From assembly GCA_903918125.1 (NCBI GenBank), contig CAIXDB010000038.1, positions 1 to 5,223 on the forward strand: DNA of 5,223 bases, given 5' to 3'. Both the position numbers and the translations under genes were made by a program. Below, one piece after another: positions 1 to 5,041 of this stretch (positions are counted from its first letter, which is position 1; every line of letters starts with the position of its first letter). Source of the stretch: an uncultured bacterium (GTDB taxonomy: Bacteria; Patescibacteria; Paceibacteria; UBA9973; Zambryskibacteraceae). Under the pieces are notes generated by a model. It had not been told where the DNA came from. It saw only the letters and a program-made list of their open reading frames with translations, and did not search any database.

Positions 1-347
1 AAATGCTGAATCGGCTTTTCGAGCGCGGTCTGCACAGAAGTCATATAGTGCGTTTGGCCGGTTTGGGACATGGTGTAAAAACCTTGCGCGTCTTTGAAAA
101 TTTCAACGCCGAGAAAAAGAATCGGGATGATGATAAACAGCAACACGAGCAACACGACGATGAGTGCCGACATGTTGCGCTCGCGCACGACGCGCTGAAC
201 GCGTGTGTAGACGGGATGGAGCAACACGGCCAGCACGATGGCGAGCACGATAATCGGCACGAACGGCTGGAATACGAAAAAGGTCAGCAATCCGACGATT
301 GCAAAAAGTATGGCAAATGAAACAAGTTCTAGTTTTTGTGGGCTCAT
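1..347 (-). CDS. AI-2E family transporter (PerM/UPF0118 type), N-terminal part, cut by the window edge
   Basis: Only the first 115 residues are in the window; the frame stays open to base 1. The protein begins MSPQKLELVSFAILFAIVGL and has three hydrophobic stretches at about residues 8-25, 28-45 and 59-80. The segment FQPFVPIIVLAIVLAVLLHP is the typical start of this family of multi-pass inner-membrane proteins: a Phe/Pro-rich turn, an aliphatic helix, then a conserved 'hP' followed by a basic stretch. Family members are reported to export autoinducer-2 or act as Na+/H+ antiporters, but most are untested, so the substrate here is unknown. The ATG overlaps the stop of the gene before it as ATGA, and no Shine-Dalgarno sequence precedes it, so translation is probably coupled. 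The family call is fairly secure; the role is not. Confidence 0.82.
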   Translation of the reverse strand, partial: MSPQKLELVSFAILFAIVGLLTFFVFQPFVPIIVLAIVLAVLLHPVYTRVQRVVRERNMSALIVVLLVLLFIIIPILFLGVEIFKDAQGFYTMSQTGQTHYMTSVQTALEKPIQH

Positions 348-598
348 TTTTTTCTATTTTTATTTTTTTTAAAAAAGAATGACAAAAACGGCAACGTGGC
401 GAGCCTGTCTATAATCTCTTCTATTTGTTTGGCGACGACCGATGATGTGTTTTCAAAATTTTTGGAAATTTCCTTGAGTTGTTTTGTGATTTTGACCAAG
501 TTGTACACCACGAGCGACGACAGCACGCCAAGCACGATGATGGCGAGAGAAATAACGAGATAAAACAACGTTTGCGAAAATATGAGGGCTGTTTCCAT
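344..598 (-). CDS. Small single-pass membrane protein with an amphipathic helix, 84 aa
   Basis: I do not recognise a named family, though small proteins of this design are common beside AI-2E-type transporters in Patescibacteria as I recall. It begins METALIFSQT. Residues 8-32 form one transmembrane helix, residues 33-66 a likely amphipathic or coiled-coil helix (VKITKQLKEISKNFENTSS), then a hydrophobic patch LPFLSFFF and a very basic tail KKNKNRKK. The plan resembles DUF948-like membrane-anchored coiled coils. The ATG at 598 was chosen over the in-frame ATG at 709, because the longer form would run through the terminator at 622-658 and into the DUF378 gene. An extended -10 box lies only 7 bases upstream, so the mRNA is probably leaderless. 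The stop overlaps the transporter start as ATGA, which suggests that the two proteins are made together and may interact. Confidence 0.68.
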   Translation of the reverse strand: METALIFSQTLFYLVISLAIIVLGVLSSLVVYNLVKITKQLKEISKNFENTSSVVAKQIEEIIDRLATLPFLSFFFKKNKNRKK

Positions 599-605
599 AT
601 ACCAT

Positions 606-635
606 ATTGTACCATATACACAAAAAGCGCCACAA
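606..635 (-). promoter_or_regulatory. Promoter for the 84-aa protein/transporter unit
   Basis: On the minus strand, TTGTGG (630-635) and TACAAT (606-611) are separated by 18 bases, with TGG in front of the -10 (extended -10, TGGTACAATA). A start about 7 bases after the -10 falls at roughly 599, next to the ATG at 598, which implies a leaderless transcript. The -35 lies inside the terminator hairpin of the gene before it. Confidence 0.55.
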
Positions 636-658
636 GGGTATTTCCTCAGGCACTTTTT
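622..658 (-). terminator. Intrinsic terminator after the DUF378 gene, probably bidirectional
   Basis: Read on the minus strand, AAAAAGTGCC and GGCGCTTTTT pair over ten positions with one G-U. They enclose a 17-base loop that can form a short inner AGG/CCT helix, and the 3' arm ends in a run of five T. It begins 14 bases after the DUF378 stop. The A-run on the other side gives the same form on the plus strand, so it could also stop transcription from the left. Confidence 0.8.
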
Positions 659-672
659 GCAGTCGATAAAAA

Positions 673-897
673 CTACATTGACGACGGCATCGGCGCCGAA
701 GTCTTGCACATTGCACAGTTTCTCTTGTGCGTAAATGCTTCATACAATGCGGACAAACCGACGAGGATGTAGATAATTTGTGCCACGGTTGGTCCCAGAT
801 AATTGGCCAAATTCCAGCTCGAATAGAATCCGACGATAAGCCAGTTCAATCCCCCGATGATGAGGAGAATGAACGCGATCATGTGTAAAGATTTCAT
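673..897 (-). CDS. DUF378 family small membrane protein, 74 aa
   Basis: The family signature is clear: a first membrane helix at about residues 5-25 containing LLIIGGLNWLIVGF, then a glycine/proline turn (NYLGPT), then a second helix at about 38-54 with IIYILVGLSALYE. This matches DUF378 (YuzA-like) proteins, two-helix inner-membrane proteins of unknown function. The length is typical. After the second helix the protein carries HKRNCAMCKTSAPMPSSM, a short cytoplasmic or outward tail with a CxxC pair that could bind a metal or form a disulfide. No Shine-Dalgarno sequence is visible before the ATG at 897. A promoter with a 17-base spacer lies upstream, and a strong terminator follows, so this gene appears to be transcribed alone. 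Confidence 0.85.
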   Translation of the reverse strand: MKSLHMIAFILLIIGGLNWLIVGFYSSWNLANYLGPTVAQIIYILVGLSALYEAFTHKRNCAMCKTSAPMPSSM

Positions 898-926
898 AGT
901 GTAAATATCAAAATATGCTATCGACC

Positions 927-955
927 TTTATATAAGTATACAGTATATTGCACAA
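927..955 (-). promoter_or_regulatory. Promoter for the DUF378 gene
   Basis: On the minus strand, TTGTGC (950-955) and TATAAA (927-932) are separated by 17 bases. The predicted start near 920 leaves a leader of about 22 bases before the ATG at 897. The surrounding bases 900-955 are very AT-rich and include near-repeats of GTATA/TATAC, so the exact -10 could shift. Confidence 0.5.
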
Positions 956-985
956 AACTCCGCATAGGGTTGTCCACAGAGGTAG

Positions 986-1013
986 TTGACAGGGACATTG
1001 TATTTGGTACAAT
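986..1013 (+). promoter_or_regulatory. Strong plus-strand promoter, TTGACA-16-TACAAT
   Basis: TTGACA at 986-991 is a perfect -35 box. TACAAT at 1008-1013 follows after 16 bases and is preceded by TGG, giving an extended -10. It is the best promoter match in the window, yet no plus-strand protein gene follows. The predicted start is near 1020, directly before the hairpin at 1028-1069. It shares the 10-mer TGGTACAATA with the promoter at 606-635. Confidence 0.65.
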
Positions 1014-1019
1014 AGCTGT

Positions 1020-1073
1020 ATTACGACGAAAAGGGGTCCGAACGGTTAACTACCTAAGGCACCCTTTTCTTTT
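1020..1073 (+). ncRNA. Candidate short hairpin RNA (about 55 nt)
   Basis: No known RNA family is recognised. Immediately after the predicted start, GAAAAGGG (1028-1035) pairs perfectly with CCCTTTTC (1062-1069). Inside this 8-bp stem are a 2x2 internal loop, a CC/GG pair (1038-1039 with 1058-1059), another internal loop, and GGT/ACC (1044-1046 with 1052-1054) closing a five-base loop. TTTT at 1070-1073 follows the stem, which makes the end look like an intrinsic terminator. There is no start codon followed by a useful reading frame. The 3' part (1050-1073) is antisense to the last codons of the NYN gene mRNA, so regulation of that gene is possible. Alternatively the hairpin is mainly a terminator for one or both strands. 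Existence of a transcript is inferred only from the promoter and fold. Confidence 0.4.
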
Positions 1074-1580
1074 GCCTATTTTTCCTTTAATACTTGCGTC
1101 ATCCAAATAAGCAAAGAATTTGTTTGATAAACTTTTGTATAAGGATGAACTGTTTATACGACTTGGAAACAGTACTTTTTCAAACTTGTTTTCCTCAATC
1201 AAAAAATCAACCAGTATTTTATAATCGCCATCACCGGAAACCAAAATTATCTTTTCAAAATCTTCATTTTTGTAGAGCCTTTTCATTACTGAAAAAATAA
1301 TGTCTGAATCGACGTTACCTTTCTTTAATCCAAGCATTATGTGACTATGCTTTTTGAACACCAATATAAAACCTGCTTGTTGTATTTCTTCGTATAGTTC
1401 TTGTTGGGTACTATCCATATATCCTAGATAGTAGTACGCGTGACCGACATGATATTTTCTTTTGAGATAGAAGCGAAATCTCGCAAGCTCAACTTTCCAC
1501 GGATCAACTTCTCGTTTTGCGGTAGCCATGTACAAATTTTGTCCATCGATGAACGCGTAGTTTTTGTTTTTTCTGTCCAT
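1050..1580 (-). CDS. NYN domain (DUF88/LabA-like) putative ribonuclease, 176 aa
   Basis: This is a complete single-domain NYN protein of the PIN-like nuclease fold. The three acidic motifs are all visible: FIDGQNLY (D12, N15), KKGNVDSDI (D91, D93) and ILVSGDGDY (D117, D119). These residues coordinate a divalent metal in the family, so the nuclease centre looks intact. The late segment FPSRINSSSLYKSLSNKF matches the C-terminal core strand and helix of DUF88 proteins. NYN proteins are generally thought to cut or process RNA in the cytoplasm; the target here is unknown. The protein is unusually rich in Lys, Phe and Tyr, and its DNA is visibly more AT-rich than the flanking mltG and radical SAM genes, which fits a separate origin. 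It has no Shine-Dalgarno sequence and starts at ATG 1580, just after an extended -10 box. A plus-strand hairpin RNA unit overlaps its stop codon. Confidence 0.87.
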   Translation of the reverse strand: MDRKNKNYAFIDGQNLYMATAKREVDPWKVELARFRFYLKRKYHVGHAYYYLGYMDSTQQELYEEIQQAGFILVFKKHSHIMLGLKKGNVDSDIIFSVMKRLYKNEDFEKIILVSGDGDYKILVDFLIEENKFEKVLFPSRINSSSLYKSLSNKFFAYLDDASIKGKIGKRKGCLR

Positions 1581-1588
1581 GTATATAG

Positions 1589-1597
1589 TTTATAACA
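1589..1597 (-). promoter_or_regulatory. Extended -10 promoter for the NYN gene
   Basis: Read on the minus strand, TGTTATAAA contains TATAAA (1589-1594) with TG one base upstream. The expected start is near 1582, two bases before the ATG, so the mRNA would be leaderless. There is no good -35: the position 17 bases upstream holds the palindrome CACGTG (1612-1617). The assignment is tentative. Confidence 0.38.
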
Positions 1598-1636
1598 CTT
1601 GCAACAAATCTCACGTGTAGTTATCCACAGACAAAG

Positions 1637-1664
1637 AAAAAGCCCAACCACAACGGTCGAGCCT
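1637..1664 (-). terminator. Intrinsic terminator after the radical SAM gene
   Basis: On the minus strand, AGGCTCGACC and GGTTGGGCTT can pair over ten positions, including three G-U pairs, around the loop GTTGT. The 3' arm runs into TTTTTC. It lies about 30 bases after the stop at 1693, beyond a second hairpin at 1665-1684. Confidence 0.68.
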
Positions 1665-1684
1665 ACATAACAAATCGGTTATGT
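1665..1684 (-). repeat. Perfect inverted repeat between the radical SAM stop and its terminator
   Basis: ACATAAC (1665-1671) and GTTATGT (1678-1684) are perfect reverse complements around a six-base loop. There is no T-run after it on the minus strand, so it is not a terminator by itself. It could protect the 3' end of the mRNA or be the first half of a tandem terminator. Confidence 0.5.
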
Positions 1685-1692
1685 TCGAAGTT

Positions 1693-3876
1693 TTACAACA
1701 AAGTTACTGCGAATGCTGCCAATTCGTCCCAGGTACGGAAGTTTGCTTCTCGTCCGAGTTCGTGCCGAACCAACGTGCGCATCTGTGCGATTCTATCGTC
1801 CAGATGTGGAATGTCCGGCTCGGCAGGTAATTGCTGTGCCATCTGTTCCAACTCTTCCCATGTGTAGCGACTGCGATTGATCCACCATGGAATGGTGGAT
1901 GTCACGTTGTACGCCCAGTGTCGTCGGCAGGCTTGCTCTACAATGTCGCGCATCGCATCCACTTTCGTGTTGCTGTGCATCGCACTACGATAGCGAAACG
2001 AGCGGTTGGTTTGAAATGGTTTTGTATCCGGATACAACTCGACATGAGTTGCAAACAGATTTTTTTCAACCTCTGGTGCGTAGCGAGCAGGACGCCATCG
2101 TCCCGACTTGATCGTCAGAATGTTGCGACCGTATTTCTCGATGAAGCCGACCCAGCGAAGTCCCTCGTACAGAGGCTCGCTCGGTAGCCCAACCATAAGA
2201 AACGCGTGGGTGTGAATGCCGGCGTTACGGAAGTTTTGCAAAATCTCATCGTAGCCTTCCGGGTTATTCCATTGCTTGTGGATCTTGAAGAGTGTCTCTT
2301 TGCAGAGAGTTTCGAGACCAAGCTGAACCGAGCGACATCCTGCCTCGTAGAGGTCTTTTGCTATCTGTGGATCAAGAAGATTGTTCGTGATCGTCAGATA
2401 GCATTGCCAGGTTGCGTCGTATCCGATCTTGCGAAGTTCCTTTCCGAGTTCAACTTGTGGTTTTACATGGAGAAGTTCATCAACAACGTCGAACTTGCGC
2501 GCACCGAGCGATTGCATGTTGAGCGCGATCTGCCGAGGCGAGATCGAACGAGGCTTTTCCTTGGGCTTGTCGTTGAGACGACCGGCGGCAAAGGTATCGC
2601 TTTGAGCGGGAATGGCGCAGAAATCACAGGCCATTGTGCAGTGCGACTGTGTGTAGAGCGTTGGAATGATTTCTGGTGCCCATTGCTGTGCACCACCATC
2701 GAGTGCTGGCGGAGGAAGTGTTTCAAATTCCGTCGGATTTGTTGTCCGTGAATTTTTCACCACTTCACTCGGTAGCCACCTCGAGTCTTTCCAGATCGTT
2801 CCTGTTGCCGTACTCGGATCTAGTGTGTCTGCGATATGTTGCAAGGGTTGAAACCCTTCGGCGTATACCACAGCATCGAGATGTTTGAACAACTCAATGA
2901 ACTCGTAATAGCTGTGCGGATCGGGCATCCTTCCGAAGAAGTTACCGCCGACAACGACGACACAGTTCGGCATTGCATCCTTGACCATTGAGGCCAAGAC
3001 TAGCGCCGGAAACAGTTGTCTTTCATCGCCAACAGAAATGCCGTAGACATGCGGATTGAATTCGCGAGCCACTGGAATCTCCACCTCGTTAAAGTATGGA
3101 TACCAGAGATTGTTCTCGCGATCAGCAATCGCATTCAGAGCACCACGGATAGTGCCGTCTTGATACTGCGATTGATAAACCACATTGTTGCGTTCGAAAC
3201 GAAACTTGTGCTTTGTCTGAATAGACTCGGACGTTCGCTCGAAGATTTGGCGTGCTTCATACAGGTCGTGAACAGTGCTGTCCTTTGACCTGATGAGTGC
3301 GAGTGCTCTCGACACATCCGTCTTGTTTTGAGCAAGCAAAATGTGTTCGAGCCCGATGATGTGTCCCCACCTCTGCTTCACCTCGTGTCCGTCCTTGCGG
3401 AGAACAGATGTGAGTTGTGAGACCCCGCCTGGCGTGTGCCAGACAGTTCCGGCGGGCGGATAGTACAGCATCACTTTGCGTTGTATGCGGATTCGACGCG
3501 AGTATTGATCGAACAGCACAACACAAAGCATGGGTTCCGGTTTTGTTGCTGTGAACTTCCGAAGCGAGATTTTTACATACGACCTCGGAGTGATTGGTGT
3601 GTGAAGCGGACCTTCTACTAACCCGTTCGGTCTCTTCTTGTAGGAATAACCAGTATACGGGATCACTATGTGCCCATGAACTTCGATTGATCCGTTTACC
3701 GGAATGAATTTGTAACTTCCATCCAGAAAACTGACCATGGTCGGAATCGGATCGCCGTAGGCATTGATCCATTTGAAGTCCTTCCATTGCAGTGTCTCTG
3801 CCCGCCCCACATCAATGTTAACGAGTGAGAGGATGCATAGAACCGCTAGGAAGGTCGTAAACTTGTTGTGTTTCAA
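1693..3876 (-). CDS. B12-type radical SAM protein with an N-terminal signal peptide and extra domain, 727 aa
   Basis: Residues 1-26 look like a Sec signal peptide: basic KHNK, hydrophobic FTTFLAVLCILSLV, and a cut site after VGRA. Residues 27-130 form an unrecognised, probably beta-rich segment. From about 133 the protein resembles cobalamin-binding radical SAM enzymes: MLYYPPAG...TPGGVSQL and LRKDGHEV (134-166), then a Rossmann-like core YGISVGDERQLFPALVLAS (278-296) with VVVVGGNFFGR (306-316) and an acidic VVYAEGFQPL. The radical SAM domain has the cluster motif C413-x3-C417-x2-C420, VQLGLETL (517-524) and FLMVGLPSE (559-567). Such enzymes cleave S-adenosylmethionine to start radical chemistry; the substrate is unknown. 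I do not see the DxHxxG cobalamin ligand motif. The start is a TTG with a strong AAGGAG nine bases upstream (3886-3891); in-frame ATGs at 3738 and 3531 lack a comparable site. It has its own promoter and terminator, so no partner gene is implied. Confidence 0.85.
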   Translation of the reverse strand: MKHNKFTTFLAVLCILSLVNIDVGRAETLQWKDFKWINAYGDPIPTMVSFLDGSYKFIPVNGSIEVHGHIVIPYTGYSYKKRPNGLVEGPLHTPITPRSYVKISLRKFTATKPEPMLCVVLFDQYSRRIRIQRKVMLYYPPAGTVWHTPGGVSQLTSVLRKDGHEVKQRWGHIIGLEHILLAQNKTDVSRALALIRSKDSTVHDLYEARQIFERTSESIQTKHKFRFERNNVVYQSQYQDGTIRGALNAIADRENNLWYPYFNEVEIPVAREFNPHVYGISVGDERQLFPALVLASMVKDAMPNCVVVVGGNFFGRMPDPHSYYEFIELFKHLDAVVYAEGFQPLQHIADTLDPSTATGTIWKDSRWLPSEVVKNSRTTNPTEFETLPPPALDGGAQQWAPEIIPTLYTQSHCTMACDFCAIPAQSDTFAAGRLNDKPKEKPRSISPRQIALNMQSLGARKFDVVDELLHVKPQVELGKELRKIGYDATWQCYLTITNNLLDPQIAKDLYEAGCRSVQLGLETLCKETLFKIHKQWNNPEGYDEILQNFRNAGIHTHAFLMVGLPSEPLYEGLRWVGFIEKYGRNILTIKSGRWRPARYAPEVEKNLFATHVELYPDTKPFQTNRSFRYRSAMHSNTKVDAMRDIVEQACRRHWAYNVTSTIPWWINRSRYTWEELEQMAQQLPAEPDIPHLDDRIAQMRTLVRHELGREANFRTWDELAAFAVTLL

Positions 3877-3885
3877 AGAGCTTTT

Positions 3886-3891
3886 CTCCTT
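3886..3891 (-). promoter_or_regulatory. Strong ribosome binding site AAGGAG deciding a TTG start
   Basis: AAGGAG on the minus strand sits nine bases before the TTG at 3876. It is the only clear Shine-Dalgarno sequence seen before a gene in this window. It supports the long form of the radical SAM protein, including the signal peptide. Confidence 0.78.
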
Positions 3892-3899
3892 TTTTGGAT

Positions 3900-3913
3900 T
3901 TGAAATCTTTCAA
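3900..3913. promoter_or_regulatory. Inverted repeat at the predicted transcription start of the radical SAM gene
   Basis: TTGAAA-TC-TTTCAA is a perfect 6+2+6 palindrome that covers the expected start of transcription (about 3908). It touches the -10 box on one side and ends nine bases before the ribosome binding site on the other. It could be an operator for a dimeric repressor. This is inferred from symmetry and position only. Confidence 0.32.
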
Positions 3914-3914
3914 C

Positions 3915-3943
3915 ACTATACTATATTTATATGAAAAAAGCAA
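3915..3943 (-). promoter_or_regulatory. Promoter for the radical SAM gene
   Basis: On the minus strand, TTGCTT (3938-3943) and TATAGT (3915-3920) are separated by 17 bases. Transcription should start near 3908, leaving a leader of about 30 bases that contains the AAGGAG site. An overlapping second TATAGT occurs at 3920-3925. The -35 overlaps the T-run of the weak terminator behind mltG. Confidence 0.58.
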
Positions 3944-3957
3944 GTAGCGCCCACGTG
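3933..3957 (-). terminator. Weak intrinsic terminator after mltG
   Basis: On the minus strand, CAC-GTGG and CTAC-TTG can pair around a GCG loop, with one C-T mismatch and one G-U pair, followed by C and six T. It begins 14 bases after the mltG stop. The stem is short and imperfect, so some read-through into the radical SAM gene is likely. Confidence 0.42.
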
Positions 3958-3970
3958 AATCAGATTTTTC

Positions 3971-5041
3971 CTATCGCCCGTATTTCGCAATGTTTTTGAG
4001 GTGATCGGCGTATGTGACGGCGTAGTGCATCGTGCCGTCGCGACCGGAAAAGAAATACAAATAGTTGTTGGTGGCGGTCGGCGAGATGGCCGAGGTGATG
4101 GAGTCGAGCCCGGGGTTATTGATGGGTGTCGGTGGTAGGCCGGCATATATATATGTATTGTACGGCGAGTCGATTTTGAGGTCGGCAGCGCTCAACTGGT
4201 ATGTATTTTTGCCATTTATGTACATAAAGGTCGAATCGACTTGCAAGGGCATGCCAAGTGTCAAACGCTTCCAGAGAATGCCCGCCACGATTTCCCTGTC
4301 GGTCGTCGTTTTGGCTTCGCCTTCGAGGATGGACGCCATAGTGATGATGTCGGCGAGCGAGACGTGTTGAGTCGTTTCGAAATTTTCGATCGCCGGCATG
4401 AGTGTCGCCGTGCTCGTGTCGAAATTCGCCCGCATGGTGGAGATGACTGTCTGCGGTGTGGCGAGCGGTGAAATAAAATACGTGTCGGGGAATAAATATC
4501 CTTCGTCACCTTTTGCGTACGCCAAAAATCCGGCCGTGTCGAAACGCGGAATGCGGGTGCCGAGCTCATCCGAAATTTGGTACACATTCCAACCCTCCGG
4601 AACGGTCACCTTCACCGGTTGCAGGTGAAAACTTCCGCGCACAAAACGTACGGCGAGCGCGAAGACGTTGTCCGGTTTGTCGAGCAGGTAATCCCCCGCC
4701 ACCACGCTTTTTTCGCCACCAAAAAGAATGACCGCGCTGCGAAAGATGAGCGGGGAAGAAATGACATGGTCGGCGCGAAGCTCGTTCGTCACCGAAATGA
4801 GCGACGTATCCGCCGGAATGGTCACCACCGTGCCAAGCGGAAAATTCCCCGGCGGTGCGGTCAGCGCAACGTACACCCATGCGCATAAAACCACAAAAAT
4901 AAAAATGGAAAAGCCCAGGAACTTTTGTTTTTGGGGCGCATCGCGCAGTGCGTGAAGACACGAGCGCGAGGAAATTCGCCATCGGGCGAATATTCCGGCG
5001 ACACAAAAGCAAGCAGGTTTCGGAGTGTGATCATCCATCAT
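3971..5041 (-). CDS. mltG: MltG, endolytic murein transglycosylase, 356 aa
   Basis: MltG is a membrane-anchored lytic transglycosylase that cuts nascent peptidoglycan strands and so helps end glycan elongation. Residues 1-40 are a basic cytoplasmic leader, 41-61 one transmembrane helix, and about 65-140 a LysM-like region. The catalytic YceG domain follows, with PEGWNVYQISDEL (148-160) and GYLFPDTYFI (181-190). The catalytic glutamate is E240 in ASILEGEA, followed by GILWKRLTLGMPLQVDST. The C-terminal signature IYAGLPPTPINNPGLDSI and the FFSGRDGTMHYAVTYADH segment are also present, so the enzyme looks complete and of normal length. Two Met codons are adjacent; the first (5041) is favoured because it overlaps the stop of the gene before it as ATGA. 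There is no Shine-Dalgarno sequence, which also points to translational coupling. Confidence 0.95.
   Translation of the reverse strand: MMDDHTPKPACFCVAGIFARWRISSRSCLHALRDAPQKQKFLGFSIFIFVVLCAWVYVALTAPPGNFPLGTVVTIPADTSLISVTNELRADHVISSPLIFRSAVILFGGEKSVVAGDYLLDKPDNVFALAVRFVRGSFHLQPVKVTVPEGWNVYQISDELGTRIPRFDTAGFLAYAKGDEGYLFPDTYFISPLATPQTVISTMRANFDTSTATLMPAIENFETTQHVSLADIITMASILEGEAKTTTDREIVAGILWKRLTLGMPLQVDSTFMYINGKNTYQLSAADLKIDSPYNTYIYAGLPPTPINNPGLDSITSAISPTATNNYLYFFSGRDGTMHYAVTYADHLKNIAKYGR

Noticed and set aside
3..320. A plus-strand open frame of 105 codons at the left edge
   Set aside because: The translation is rich in His, Asp and Gln repeats typical of an antisense shadow, while the minus strand here encodes a clear AI-2E-type transporter.
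599..709. A longer form of the 84-aa protein starting at the ATG at 709
   Set aside because: It would overlap the DUF378 coding region and cross its terminator hairpin, and the promoter at 606-635 would lie inside the gene.
2206..2751. A plus-strand open frame of 181 codons opposite the radical SAM gene
   Set aside because: It is fully antisense to a well-supported gene, shows no recognisable domain, and its composition follows from the codons on the other strand.
3257..3787. A minus-strand open frame of 176 codons in another frame of the radical SAM gene
   Set aside because: It lies inside the coding region, is full of Arg, Ser and His as shadow frames usually are, and has no promoter or ribosome binding site of its own.
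3800..3876. Lipoprotein signal in the radical SAM N-terminus (AVLC around residue 14)
   Set aside because: The residue before the Cys is Leu, not Gly, Ala or Ser, and the Cys lies in the middle of the hydrophobic core, so a normal signal peptidase I site after VGRA fits better.
1611..3958. CACGTG palindromes at 1612-1617 and 3952-3957 as a shared regulator site
   Set aside because: Only two copies of a six-base palindrome, at different distances from the two promoters; chance cannot be excluded.
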